Notes: generated by a model not told the origin, from the letters alone. A stretch of 64,000 nucleotides of DNA from Phycisphaerales bacterium (GCA_029260515.1 JAJDDC010000019.1:1-64000); one strand, 5' to 3'. Positions 46,101-54,126 are shown, numbered from the stretch's first letter. Translations and numbers: made by a program.

Positions 46101-46570
46101 TCGACCCGCAGATCGGCGTGATCTCCGAGGGCGTCCGCCTGCTGATCGACGGCGTCGTGTCCTCGGACAGGCGGTACGTGACGCTCAACGTGGACGCCCA
46201 GATCGCCGAGCTGGTGGACTTCCAGGAGCAGACCGTCACCGCCATCGCCGGCGGCCAGCTGGTCAGCTCCCAGGAAGTCGGCTCGGTGGTCCAGCTGCCG
46301 ATCGTGACCGTGACCGCGGTGCAGACGACCGCGACCGTGCCCGACCAGGGGACGATCCTGCTGGGCGGCCAGCGGATCGTCAACGAGCTCGAGGTCGAGT
46401 CGGGCGTGCCCGTCCTGAGCAAGATCCCGATCCTCAACCGCTTCTTCTCGAACCGGGTGGACGTCCGCCAGGAGCAGACGCTGCTGATCCTGCTCAAGCC
46501 GACGATCCTGATCCAGAACGAGGAGGAGGAGCGGAACTTCCCGGGCCTGCTCGACTCGCTGCCGTACTGA
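43148..46570 (+). CDS. Secretin (GspD/PilQ superfamily) with TPR/coiled-coil N-terminus
   Basis: 1140 aa from ATG 43148 (GGAG seven bases upstream; an upstream ATG at 43097 lacks one). A signal peptide ends near PATALA. Residues 40-560 are helical, with TPR-like units and an Ala/Gln/Arg coiled coil. An STN/N0-like domain lies at about 585-675, then a Gly7-containing linker near 705, and the secretin beta-barrel domain at about 790-1125 ending VPVLSKIPILNRFF followed by LLILLKPTIL. It would form an outer-membrane pore for type II secretion or type IV pili. The long N-terminal helical part replaces the usual N1-N3 repeats. No other secretion genes adjoin. Confidence 0.92.
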   Translation: MTHNAYGAARSLVLAAAMFSGGTFPATALAGPEPGATQGEPRVVLERAGELMTSGKLIQARAMLNELSRASAQLPMSDAESKRHFELIVQVERRLNACDPIDVNLQKAEHALMLEDLVAAERYARSVSRAPRATNDQAEAAQTVLTLAQGQRRAMAPAMAGLADAALAAFEARDYATSKAALQRVSRVGADIGADRQVRVERTLDRIVELELATGESFETDRVDLGVLELEPGAGADWLVAQPEDSGVTEVTPTDDATPAAQPAADPGVELVEVDVSQPDLQEAARDYQAHTLMQEADQAFDASRYNDAADKYQTLLAQHAVYLDESELAHVRSRLNMANAELNRQPGDQPLLDTITDRGLAKQRAEAQYANQIEQARRALSTGDPASARNLAAQAQLTVNQNASLLDESTVEAYNDEIAGLRAQIDQREEQIRIQAQTDRDRIIADQARNDLAQQRAERDQEIVALLERVRELQVEMKYRESLDVIDQILFLDPINPAGLLLRDVIEDTIIYVEYMKIQRDKKHGYASELVENDRALIIPERIVAYPDDWPAISFRRGEPSQFAESAANRAALASIEEKSTQITFDDNPLIDVLAFVESIAGVNMDIDWVSLEDVGVDRETPVSLRLNNVTIETALNRVLEKVSDPDLPAGWSIEDGILTIASDEVLRRNTSLELYDIRDLLIEIPDYSDAPEFDLQSVLQSSQGGGGGGGQSPFSGQTQDREIRPRDERVQEIVDIVQATIDPDGWTDLGGDTSSIQELNGNLVITSTPKIHRQINGLLGKLRQVRSLQINVETRFLLVNQDFFEQIGFDLDVVWNAQSNLSRAARTFDPGLYPSDFFDPESGRPRRFVGSGLFDLDGDGTVEGVVPGGDLVPFFGPDLVGDEFTPVQTAQNSLGITNALAASNAFAGNILGMGPALSIAGTFLDDVQVDFLVQATQADQRSVTLTAPRLTFTNGQFANVVVATQTAFVSGLTPVVSDSAAAFDPQIGVISEGVRLLIDGVVSSDRRYVTLNVDAQIAELVDFQEQTVTAIAGGQLVSSQEVGSVVQLPIVTVTAVQTTATVPDQGTILLGGQRIVNELEVESGVPVLSKIPILNRFFSNRVDVRQEQTLLILLKPTILIQNEEEERNFPGLLDSLPY

Positions 46571-46600
46571 CGCGGCGGGGCTGATGAGGGTTTGAACCAC

Positions 46601-46641
46601 GCCGACGCCGGGGCAGCGCTCCCGGCGTCGGCTTTGTCTTT
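46601..46641 (+). terminator. Intrinsic terminator after the secretin gene
   Basis: A perfect 12-bp stem (GCCGACGCCGGG with CCCGGCGTCGGC) and an 8-base loop are followed by TTTGTCTTT. It separates the secretin transcript from the STAS gene. Confidence 0.9.
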
Positions 46642-46763
46642 GGGGGTGTGTTTTTGGGGTGATTCACAGGCCCGTGTGCGGGCGCGGGGGGGCGGCGGAT
46701 CCCCTATAGTCCCGTCCCCCGCGGCGGCAGAGGCCGGTCGCGGCGATTCACCGGAGCATGCCG

Positions 46764-47117
46764 ATGGCCGAGTCCCGCTTGCGGATCTCGAACGTTGACG
46801 CCGTGACGCACGTCGAGTTCGTCGATCGCAACATCCTCGACGAGGCCAACATCCAGGCCATCGCCGACGAGATCACACGCGTCGTCGAGCAGGCCAGCGA
46901 GCCGAAACTGCTGCTGAACTTCGCCAACGTCGATCACCTCTCGTCGGCGGCCCTCGGGGCGTTGATCACGATCAACAGCAAGGTCAAGGAGCGGTCCGGC
47001 GCGCTCCGCCTGGCCAACATCGACCCGCAGATCTACGAGGTGTTCCTGATCACCCGCCTCAACAAGCTCTTCGAGATCCACGAGACCGCCGAGGAAGCGC
47101 TCGAGAGTTTCGCCTGA
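46764..47117 (+). CDS. STAS-domain anti-sigma factor antagonist
   Basis: 117 aa from the second ATG (46764), which has GGAG at a 7-base distance; the ATG at 46758 is too close to it. The whole protein is a STAS domain, with the phosphorylatable serine in VDHLSSAALGALITI. It belongs to the SpoIIAA/RsbV type. The next gene encodes an RsbW-type kinase, giving a two-component partner switch. A TATAGT box near 46703 may be the -10. No RsbU-type phosphatase or alternative sigma gene adjoins. Confidence 0.92.
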   Translation: MAESRLRISNVDAVTHVEFVDRNILDEANIQAIADEITRVVEQASEPKLLLNFANVDHLSSAALGALITINSKVKERSGALRLANIDPQIYEVFLITRLNKLFEIHETAEEALESFA

Positions 47118-47184
47118 TCCCGAGTCTCCCCCCAGCAAGCCCCGAGCGTTCCTCCCCGAAGGCCACCACGAGCCGTCCCACGCG

Positions 47185-47631
47185 ATGAGCAACTCCTGCG
47201 CCGACAACCCCGGTCCCGGCCCCGACGTGGTGCGCGTCGGGACGTCGTACGACCGCGAGTACATCGACCAGATCGAGGGGCGCCTGCTCGAAGCCGTCGA
47301 GCGGGCCGGGTACGAGAAGGCGTCGCGGTTCGCGATCAAGCTCGCGTTCGAGGAGGCCGTGATCAACGCCTTCACGCACGGGCACGCCGGGCTGGGCGAG
47401 GACCTGGAGATCCGCATCGAGTACCGGGTGACGCCGCAGGAGGTGTACATCGCGGTCGAGGATCAGGGCCCGGGCTTCGCGCCCGGGGGCATCCCAGACC
47501 CCACGCTCGACGAGAACCTCGCCAAACCCACCGGGCGCGGCCTGATGCTCATGAAGGCGTACATGACCGAGGTCACGCACAACACGGCGGGCAACCGCGT
47601 CGAGATGCGGTACGTCCGTCCGGGCGGCTGA
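47185..47631 (+). CDS. RsbW/SpoIIAB-type serine kinase (anti-sigma-like)
   Basis: 148 aa, HATPase_c fold. ATP-lid motifs are visible: N-box KLAFEEAVINAFTHGH, G1 VEDQGPGF and G2 PTGRGLMLMKAYM. It phosphorylates a STAS partner and, in known systems, sequesters a sigma factor or another output protein. It is 67 bases after the STAS gene. No clear ribosome binding site precedes the ATG. Confidence 0.92.
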   Translation: MSNSCADNPGPGPDVVRVGTSYDREYIDQIEGRLLEAVERAGYEKASRFAIKLAFEEAVINAFTHGHAGLGEDLEIRIEYRVTPQEVYIAVEDQGPGFAPGGIPDPTLDENLAKPTGRGLMLMKAYMTEVTHNTAGNRVEMRYVRPGG

Positions 47632-47789
47632 CCCCTCCCCCCCGCTGGCCCGGGATCCCTTGTCGCGGTGGGCGTCGATCCCTACGATTGGCTGGAATGA
47701 TTCTAAGTCTTTAGGCGCCCGACTCCGGGCCCCGGCCCGCCCCGAGGATCGGCGGCGACCGGGGCGAAGAGCGGGAGGGAACAGGCACG

Positions 47790-49028
47790 ATGACGCTCAA
47801 GCTGCCCATGTACTTCGACCACGCCGCCACGACGCCGACCGACCCGCGTGTCGTCGAGGCGATGCTGCCCTACTTCACCGAGAAGTTCGGCAACCCGGGC
47901 TCGCGGAATCACTGCTTCGGCTGGGAGGCGGAGGACGCGACGAAGCTCGCCCGCAAGCAGGTGGCCGACCTGATCGGCGCCGACCCCAAGGAAATCATCT
48001 TCACCTCGGGCTCGACCGAGGCGAACAACATCGCGATCAAGGGCGGGGCGTCGATGTACGCCCGCAAGCCCGCGGGCGAGGCGGGCCGCGGGCACGTCAT
48101 CACGGACATCATCGAGCACAAGGCCGTCCTCGATCCGTGCAAGCGTTTGCAGAAAGAGGGCTTCGACGTCACGTACCTCGAGCCCGGGCCAGACGGGATC
48201 ATCACGCGGCGGATGGTCGAGAACGCGATGCGCGACGACACCATCCTCGTCTCGATCATGTGGGCCAACAACGAGATCGGGACGATCAACGAGGTCCCGC
48301 AGATCGGCGCGTTGTGCCACGAGAAGAGCGTCATCTTCCACACCGACGCGACGCAGTGGGTCGGCAAGATGCCAACCGACGTCAACGCCGACGGCATCGA
48401 CCTGCTCTCGTTCTCCGGGCACAAGATGTACGGGCCCAAGGGTGTGGGCGCGCTGTACGTCCGGCGCCGGCGCCCGCGCGTCCGCCTCGTCGCCCTCCAG
48501 GAGGGCGGCGGCCAGGAACGCGGCTTCCGTTCGGGCACGCTCAACGTCCCCGGGATCGTCGGCCTGGGCACGGCGTGCGAGATCTGCACGAACGAGATGG
48601 ACAGCGAGCGCGAACGCCTGCTCGCCCTGCGCATCCGCCTCGAGGACGGCATCGTCGCGAAGGTGCCCGAGGTCCAGATCAACGGGCACGCCGACAAGCG
48701 CCTGCCCCACCTGACCAATATCTCCTTCGGCTTCGTCGAGGGCGAGAGCCTGATGATGGAGTGCAAGGACATCGCCATGTCCTCGGGCTCGGCGTGCACC
48801 AGCGCGTCCCTCGAGCCCAGCTATGTCTTGAAGGGCCTGGGCGTGGGCGACGAGCTGGCACACAGCTCGCTGCGGATGAGCCTTGGGCGGTGGTCCAGCG
48901 AGCAGGAGATCGACTACGCGATCGAGACGATCGCCAAGGGCGTCGAGCGCCTCCGGGCCCTGAGCCCGCTGTGGGACATGCACAACGAGGGAATCGACAT
49001 CAGCAAGATCGAGTGGGCGGCGCACTGA
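47790..49028 (+). CDS. iscS: Cysteine desulfurase IscS
   Basis: 412 aa. PLP enzyme that takes sulfur from cysteine for Fe-S assembly and tRNA thiolation. DHAATTPTDPRV (10-21), the PLP lysine in SFSGHKMYGPKG, RSGTLNVPGIVGLG and the mobile-loop cysteine in SSGSACTSASLEPSYVL are all present; the long loop puts it in the IscS (group I) class. It opens an iscS-iscU-iscA cluster. GGGAGGGA about ten bases upstream is the ribosome binding site. Confidence 0.97.
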   Translation: MTLKLPMYFDHAATTPTDPRVVEAMLPYFTEKFGNPGSRNHCFGWEAEDATKLARKQVADLIGADPKEIIFTSGSTEANNIAIKGGASMYARKPAGEAGRGHVITDIIEHKAVLDPCKRLQKEGFDVTYLEPGPDGIITRRMVENAMRDDTILVSIMWANNEIGTINEVPQIGALCHEKSVIFHTDATQWVGKMPTDVNADGIDLLSFSGHKMYGPKGVGALYVRRRRPRVRLVALQEGGGQERGFRSGTLNVPGIVGLGTACEICTNEMDSERERLLALRIRLEDGIVAKVPEVQINGHADKRLPHLTNISFGFVEGESLMMECKDIAMSSGSACTSASLEPSYVLKGLGVGDELAHSSLRMSLGRWSSEQEIDYAIETIAKGVERLRALSPLWDMHNEGIDISKIEWAAH

Positions 49029-49075
49029 GGCGCCGGCAGGAATCACGACCGGACCCATCACCCACGAGGTGAATC

Positions 49076-49495
49076 ATGGCATACAGCAGCAAAGTCATCG
49101 ACCATTACGAGAAGCCGCGGAACGTCGGCTCCTTCGGCACACAGAAGGAGATCAAGGAGCGCAAGGACGTGGGCGTGGGCCTCGTCGGTGCGCCCGAGTG
49201 CGGCGACGTCATGCAGCTGCAGATCAAGGTGGACGAGGCGGGCAACATCGAGGACGCCAAGTTCAAGTGCTTCGGGTGCGGCTCGGCGATCGCCTCCTCG
49301 TCGCTGGCGACCGAGTGGCTCAAGGGCAAGAGCGTTGACGACGGGCTCAAGATCAAGAACACGATGATCGTCGAGGAGCTGGCGCTGCCCCCGGTCAAGA
49401 TCCACTGCTCGGTGCTCGCCGAGGACGCGATCAGGGCGGCCATCGCCGACTACAAGGCCAAGAACGGCGTCCCCGAGGAAGCCAAGGCACACTGA
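49076..49495 (+). CDS. iscU: Fe-S scaffold protein IscU
   Basis: 139 aa. Three ligand cysteines are in APECGDVM, KCFGCGSAIASSS and KIHCSVLAEDA, with the Asp next to the first. The LPPVK motif (ALPPVKIHC) recognised by HscA chaperones is intact, though hscA/hscB are not in the window. It builds [2Fe-2S] clusters from IscS sulfur. It lies 47 bases after iscS, with GAGGTG before its ATG. Confidence 0.97.
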   Translation: MAYSSKVIDHYEKPRNVGSFGTQKEIKERKDVGVGLVGAPECGDVMQLQIKVDEAGNIEDAKFKCFGCGSAIASSSLATEWLKGKSVDDGLKIKNTMIVEELALPPVKIHCSVLAEDAIRAAIADYKAKNGVPEEAKAH

Positions 49496-49611
49496 GCGGG
49501 CGGCCCGGGAACCCGCTTCTCGGACCCAGCGGCTCAAGCCCCCGGGCGAACCGGCCGATCCCGCGGGGCGTACGATCCATGCAGCGCGACGACGCGCGGG
49601 GAAGCAGACGA

Positions 49612-49980
49612 ATGACCACGACACAGACCAGCACCGACACCGCCCAGAGCGACGTGATCCTCTCCGAATCCGCGGCCCGCGAGGTCAAGAAGATCATCGC
49701 CGAGCAGGAGCTCGACGCCGACAAGGTCCGACTCCGCGTGGGCGTCAAGGGCGGCGGGTGCTCGGGCTTCAGCTACATCCTCGACCTGACCGAGTCGAAG
49801 AAGGACACCGACGAGGAGTTCGAGCAGCACGGCGTGAAGGTCATCTGCGACCCCAAGAGCCTGCTCTACCTCGCGGGCGTGACCGTGGACTTCAAGGACG
49901 AGATCATGGGGCGGGGCTTCGTGTTCAACAACCCGAACGCCACGACCTCGTGCGGGTGCGGCTCGAGCTTCGCCGTCTGA
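49612..49980 (+). CDS. iscA: A-type Fe-S carrier protein (IscA/ErpA family)
   Basis: 122 aa from ATG 49612. The HesB/IscA fold has its three conserved cysteines: GGGCSGFSY and the C-terminal SCGCGSSF. It transfers Fe-S clusters from IscU to target proteins. It completes a minimal isc cluster without iscR, hscBA or fdx. A terminator follows. Confidence 0.95.
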   Translation: MTTTQTSTDTAQSDVILSESAAREVKKIIAEQELDADKVRLRVGVKGGGCSGFSYILDLTESKKDTDEEFEQHGVKVICDPKSLLYLAGVTVDFKDEIMGRGFVFNNPNATTSCGCGSSFAV

Positions 49981-50303
49981 CTCGGCGGCCTGGCCCCACC
50001 CCCGAACCGATCGATTCTCCTCTCGAACGCCCCTGGTCGGGGCGTTTTTTTCCGCGCCGCCCAGGGGCTCTGGCGCGCCAGTGCGTCGGGCGGCCCGGCG
50101 CAGGGGGCCGGGGTCGCCTATTTTGACGCCCCGGGGTTGTCGCCCGTGCGCCAGCGTGGGTAGATTGGGTGGTTGAACGGTCAGCCGGCGCCAGCGGGGA
50201 GCCACGAGAGGGAGCAACGGGGTGGGCTGGCGACTCCGGCCGCCCGATACGCGACTCGCCGCCCGGGGCGGCGCGTGGCCGGTCCAGAGCCTGAAGGGGC
50301 CGC
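49981..50303 (+). other. Intergenic region between iscA and the ACT-domain gene
   Basis: 323 bases. It contains the isc terminator (50027-50051) and a promoter candidate: TTGTCG (50137-50142), 18 bases, TAGATT (50161-50166), giving a leader of about 130 bases for the ACT-domain gene. No gene or known RNA motif is seen in the rest. Confidence 0.55.
50027..50051 (+). terminator. Intrinsic terminator of the isc cluster
   Basis: ACGCCCC (50027-50033) pairs with GGGGCGT (50039-50045) around a 5-base loop, followed by a run of T to 50051. Confidence 0.93.
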
Positions 50304-50783
50304 ATGAGCAGCAGCGAGGCAGTGACGCCCGAGACCGCGCGTGGATTCGCGCCGCCGACCGTGACGCAGTTCAGCGTCTTCCTCTCCAACAAGGTCGGCA
50401 AGCTGCTGGATCTCGTCGAAAACTTCGACGAGTCGCCCTGCCATATCTGCGCCATCTCGGTGCACGAGGCGTCGGACCACGCCGTCGTCCGCATCATCGC
50501 CAACAACGCGGCGACCGCGAAGAAGATGCTCCGCGAGGACGGGCTGCCGTTCTCCGAGCACGACGTGCTCGTCGTCGAGCTGGGCGAGGGGCACTCGCTG
50601 TCGAGCATGTGCCTGTGCCTGCTGGGCGCCGAGTTGAACATCCATTTCGCGTACCCCCTGATGACCAAGCCCGGCGGGTCGGCGACCATCGCCCTGGCCG
50701 TCGACGACCCGACGCTGGGCGGGCAGATCCTGCGCCGCAAGGGCTTCACGCTCTACGGCGAAGCCGATCTGCCGTCGGTCTGA
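50304..50783 (+). CDS. ACT-domain protein
   Basis: 159 aa, two tandem ACT-like units of the beta-alpha-beta-beta-alpha-beta type: VTQFSVFLSNKVGKLLDLVENFDE then, after a break, SMCLCLLGAELNIHFAYPLM. ACT pairs bind amino acids as allosteric sensors. There is no catalytic domain, so it must regulate a partner; the partner is not evident from neighbours. AAGGGG upstream supports the start. Confidence 0.87.
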   Translation: MSSSEAVTPETARGFAPPTVTQFSVFLSNKVGKLLDLVENFDESPCHICAISVHEASDHAVVRIIANNAATAKKMLREDGLPFSEHDVLVVELGEGHSLSSMCLCLLGAELNIHFAYPLMTKPGGSATIALAVDDPTLGGQILRRKGFTLYGEADLPSV

Positions 50784-50812
50784 GCGCGCCCCGCCCCCCC
50801 GGTCAGGGCGCG
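50784..50812. terminator. Possible bidirectional terminator hairpin
   Basis: GCGCGCCC (50784-50791) pairs with GGGCGCGC (50805-50812) in the 19-base gap and stop codon between two convergent genes. No T-tract follows, so efficiency is uncertain. Confidence 0.45.
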
Positions 50813-51756
50813 CCCGGGATATCGAACCCCTCGATCACAGCAAGCCCGAACCCCTGCTCCCCGCCCTCGAGGCGCATGAAGCACACGATCGAGCGCCCGT
50901 CCGGCGTCCAGAGGGGATGCTGGGCGTCGTTGTACTCGCTGATCCGGATGGGCTCGCCGCCTTGCGCGGGGCGCACAAAGACCGCGTATTGACCGGTCCG
51001 CCCGCCTTCGGGGGACTCGTAGGCGATCCAACGCCCGTCGGGCGAGTACGACGGAGCCCGAGCGACTCCCTGTGTGACCTGCTCGATCCGACCCTCGGCT
51101 GTGCGTCTGAGCAGCATGTTCCGCGTCTGGTCGTACGGCCTTCCGTCGTTGAACTGGCCCGCGAAGACGATGTCGCCGTCGGGCGACTCCCACGCACGCC
51201 CGGCGAGGATCTTGTCCGGGTCCGTCAACGCCTCGACCTCGCCGGTCTCGAGCGTCACGCGTTTGATCACGCCGCGTGATTGGCTGTCGAACTCCGTGAC
51301 GATGTACGAGCCGCCGTCACGCGACCAGCACGGGTAGAACGTGTGCCGCCCCAGGTCGTCGGTGTGGGGGTCGTCGAGCGCTGCGCCCTCGGCGTCGATC
51401 ATGCGGACGGTCGTCTCGCCATTGGGCTCGATCGACGTGAACAGGATCCGGTCCGTCGCCCAGTGCCAGTTGGGCCTCGTGGGCTCGTATCCGGCGTGCG
51501 CATCGATCAGCGGTCGGGCGTCGCCGCCGGCGATGGGGACCAGCATCAGCTCGAACGAGGCGAGATCGCCCGAGCGACAGAACAGGACGTGGCTTCCGTC
51601 CGGGCTGATCGCGGGCCACACGTCGAAGATTCCGGGCGTGCCGGTCAGGAAACGGGGTTCGGGGACGCCTGGCGTCGCCTGCTCCGGGCCGGCACAGACG
51701 CACAGCCCGAGCGTGAGCAGGGCGTAGATCAGCAGGGTCGGGCTCTTACGGATCAT
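50803..51756 (-). CDS. Exported TolB-like beta-propeller protein
   Basis: 317 aa from ATG 51756 (AGGGGG upstream); the longer reading to 52503 crosses the divergent redoxin gene and is rejected. A signal peptide with Cys-rich end (GLCVCAG) may be a lipobox. WD40-like/PD40 blades repeat about six times, with SPDGSHVLF, SRDGGSYIV, SPDGDIVF and SPDGRWIAYE as signature strands. Such propellers are protein-protein or polysaccharide-binding platforms. It is transcribed divergently from the first redoxin gene across 84 bases. Confidence 0.88.
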   Translation of the reverse strand: MIRKSPTLLIYALLTLGLCVCAGPEQATPGVPEPRFLTGTPGIFDVWPAISPDGSHVLFCRSGDLASFELMLVPIAGGDARPLIDAHAGYEPTRPNWHWATDRILFTSIEPNGETTVRMIDAEGAALDDPHTDDLGRHTFYPCWSRDGGSYIVTEFDSQSRGVIKRVTLETGEVEALTDPDKILAGRAWESPDGDIVFAGQFNDGRPYDQTRNMLLRRTAEGRIEQVTQGVARAPSYSPDGRWIAYESPEGGRTGQYAVFVRPAQGGEPIRISEYNDAQHPLWTPDGRSIVCFMRLEGGEQGFGLAVIEGFDIPGAP

Positions 51757-51812
51757 CGCGGGCCCCCTGGGCCCCCAGCGCCGCATCCCCAGGCGCGGGG
51801 GGGTGGTACAAA

Positions 51813-51841
51813 TGTTCACGATTATGGTATAGGAGTGAACA
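51813..51841. promoter_or_regulatory. Inverted repeat over the redoxin promoter/start (possible operator)
   Basis: TGTTCAC (51813-51819) and GTGAACA (51835-51841) form a 7-bp inverted repeat with a 15-base spacer; its last base is the A of the redoxin ATG. The spacer holds -10-like sequence (TATGGT, TATAGG) and AGGAG. A dimeric repressor bound here would block transcription of this gene. Confidence 0.5.
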
Positions 51842-52896
51842 TGCGCCGGCAACACCTCTTCCCCGGGATCGCCCTGCTCGCCCTGATTGCTTGCACGGCG
51901 TACGCGGGCCCGTACGCGCCACACGTCACGCCCGAGACGTCCCGCGAGATCATCCAGGGCGTGCGTGAGGCGTTCCGCCCGCCCGCACTGCTGATCGGCG
52001 ATCGGGCGCCCGCGTTCGAGCCACGGGCGTGGGCCAGGGGCGAGCCTATCGGCACGTTCGCGCCCGGGCATGTGTACGTCCTCGACTTCTGGGCGAGCTG
52101 GTGCGCGCCGTGTATCGCCGCGATGCCCCACATCAGCCGGCTGCAAGAGCAGCACACCGACGACGCCGTCATGATCGCCGTCAACGTCCGCGAGGTCGAA
52201 CCCGGATCGGGGCGGATGCTCGACGCGGCGGCGCCCGAGGACGTCGCGGTGTCTCTTGAGAAAATGGGCGACAAGCTGCGCCTGCCGGTCGCGATCGGCG
52301 ACCGCGCCCTGGACGCCGCCTGGATCGGCGACGCCGGGCGATCGACGCTCCCGACGTACGCCGTCATCGACCAGGAGACGAGGCTCGCGTGGATCGGCGG
52401 CGACGCCGAGGGCGTCGGGGAGGTCGTCGAGCGCCTCGTCGCGGGGGCGTACGACACTGACGCGGCGCGGCGAGAGCAGCTGGGCGCCGCCCGCGTCCAG
52501 CACCTGGGTCGCACGATCAACGAGGCCGCGGTGAACGGGAACGCCGAGGGCGACCTATCGCGTTTCTACGAGCTGTGCGCGGCGTTGTCGTACGCGGCGG
52601 AAGCCGGCGAGGCGCGGTACCTGGCCTCGATCATGGACACGGTGCTGACACACCCGCTGCTGGACGGGCGACGCGACCTTGCGACTGCGCAGCGGGGCAG
52701 CCTGCTCGCGTGCGAGCTGACCGCGTGGCGCGACCCGGAGGCGATCCGGGTTCACGCCCTCGCGACGCACATGGGCGACGACACACCCAGCGCGATCCGC
52801 CTGTGCGAGCGGGCGCTGGACGCCGCCGACGCGGACGACGTGGACACACGCGCGCGGATCACGGCGGACCTGGAGCGGTACCGGACGGGCGGGTAG
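51841..52896 (+). CDS. Exported TlpA-type thioredoxin with helical C-terminus (first of three)
   Basis: 351 aa. The signal peptide ends near ACTAYAG. The thioredoxin domain (about 50-205) has FWASWCAPCIAAMPH with Cys-88/Cys-91 and the cis-proline segment STLPTYAVID. Residues 205-351 are helical and TPR-like. TlpA-type proteins keep periplasmic cysteines reduced or serve in cytochrome maturation. Ala-Pro between the cysteines is common for TlpA/ResA. It starts a series of three related genes. Confidence 0.92.
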   Translation: MRRQHLFPGIALLALIACTAYAGPYAPHVTPETSREIIQGVREAFRPPALLIGDRAPAFEPRAWARGEPIGTFAPGHVYVLDFWASWCAPCIAAMPHISRLQEQHTDDAVMIAVNVREVEPGSGRMLDAAAPEDVAVSLEKMGDKLRLPVAIGDRALDAAWIGDAGRSTLPTYAVIDQETRLAWIGGDAEGVGEVVERLVAGAYDTDAARREQLGAARVQHLGRTINEAAVNGNAEGDLSRFYELCAALSYAAEAGEARYLASIMDTVLTHPLLDGRRDLATAQRGSLLACELTAWRDPEAIRVHALATHMGDDTPSAIRLCERALDAADADDVDTRARITADLERYRTGG

Positions 52897-52930
52897 GGCG
52901 CCCTGGCGAGAACTCGAACAGGAGCACGAC

Positions 52931-53974
52931 ATGCGGACGACGCGCGGGACATTCAGATACACGGCGTTTGTGGTGTTGCTCTGCCCGGCGATCGTGGTCG
53001 CGCAGCCCGATCCCGCGCACAGATCCGCCCCGGACGGTGTACGGGTCGAGGCCCTCGCGGATATCGTGGAGTTTGAGAGGCCCGAAGTCTGGATCGGCAC
53101 GCGCGCGCCCGCGCTGCGCCTCGAGCGGTTCTTCAAGGGCGAGGCCGTCGAGCGCTTCGAGCGCGGGCGGGTGTACGTGGTCGAACTCTGGGCGACGTGG
53201 TGCGCGCCGTGCATCGCGGGTTTCCCCCACATGACGCGCCTCCAGGAGCGGTACGCCGACGCCGTCACGTTCATCGGCGTGGACATCTGGGATGTGCAGG
53301 AGAACGAGCCCGCGCCGGACCGGATCGAGCGTGTCGGCGCGTTCGTCGAGGCCCAGGGCGAGCGGATGGGGTACCGCGTTGCGATCGAGCGCGAGGGGGA
53401 GATGGTCGAGTCCTGGCTGACCGCGTCGAGCCAGACCGGCATCCCGATGGCGTACATCGTCGATGCGTCGGGGGCCGTCGCGTGGATGGGGTCTCCGATG
53501 GACATCGATGCGCCGCTCGCCGACGTCGTGTCGGGCGAGCACGACTACGAGAAGACCGCCGAATCTCTGCGCCACGGGCTGTTCGTGGTCCAGGCGGACC
53601 AGGCGTTCCGGGAGGGTGTGCGCTCGCCCGACGAAGACGAGGCCGCGCGGGCGTACAGGATCGGGCGGGCGCTGGCGCGGGAGGATTACGCGGGCGAGTG
53701 GGGGCGGCAGAATCTGATGGCGTGGCACGTGCTCCACGATGATCAGATCGTGCACCGCGACCTCGGGTTCGCGTACGAGATCGCCCGCAACGCCTACGAG
53801 CTGAGCGAGGGGGAGAAGGCGATCGCGTTGTACTGCTACGCGCTCGCGTCGTTCAGAGTCGGGCAACGCGAGCAGGCGGTCGAGCTGCAGACACGGGCGA
53901 TCGAGCTGCTCGAGCACGAGCAGATGCGAGGCATGTTCGAGGACCGCCTCGCGGAGTACTCGCGCGAGGAGTAG
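52931..53974 (+). CDS. Exported TlpA-type thioredoxin with helical C-terminus (second of three)
   Basis: 347 aa. The signal peptide covers about 1-24. The thioredoxin domain opens with VWIGTRAPALRLERFFKGEAVERFERGRVYVVELWATWCAPC, giving Cys-91/Cys-94, and continues to GIPMAYIVDASGAVAWMG with its cis-proline. The helical C-terminus (about 215-347) shares the pattern ALASFRVGQREQAVELQTRAIELLE with the third paralogue, so these two are closer to each other than to the first. AGGAG eight bases upstream; 34 bases after the first gene. Confidence 0.92.
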   Translation: MRTTRGTFRYTAFVVLLCPAIVVAQPDPAHRSAPDGVRVEALADIVEFERPEVWIGTRAPALRLERFFKGEAVERFERGRVYVVELWATWCAPCIAGFPHMTRLQERYADAVTFIGVDIWDVQENEPAPDRIERVGAFVEAQGERMGYRVAIEREGEMVESWLTASSQTGIPMAYIVDASGAVAWMGSPMDIDAPLADVVSGEHDYEKTAESLRHGLFVVQADQAFREGVRSPDEDEAARAYRIGRALAREDYAGEWGRQNLMAWHVLHDDQIVHRDLGFAYEIARNAYELSEGEKAIALYCYALASFRVGQREQAVELQTRAIELLEHEQMRGMFEDRLAEYSREE

Positions 53975-54126
53975 TCCGCCCCCGGCACGACGACGGGTCC
54001 GCCGACGACGCGTACGCCCCGCCCGGGTTTCGGGCGAGCCTCCTGACGCCCTGCGCCCGATCTGCGCCGGAATAGCACCCCCACACCTACAGTTGTCCAC
54101 CCGACAGGGGCTCTCTGGGCAGGGAT

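Noticed and set aside
43025-46600. Open frame of 1191 codons antisense to the secretin gene
   Set aside because: High GC keeps the opposite frame open. It has no domain, no ribosome binding site and mirrors secretin codon periodicity.
50803-52503. 566-codon version of the TolB-like protein
   Set aside because: It would overlap the divergent redoxin gene by several hundred bases; the ATG at 51756 has a ribosome binding site and signal peptide.
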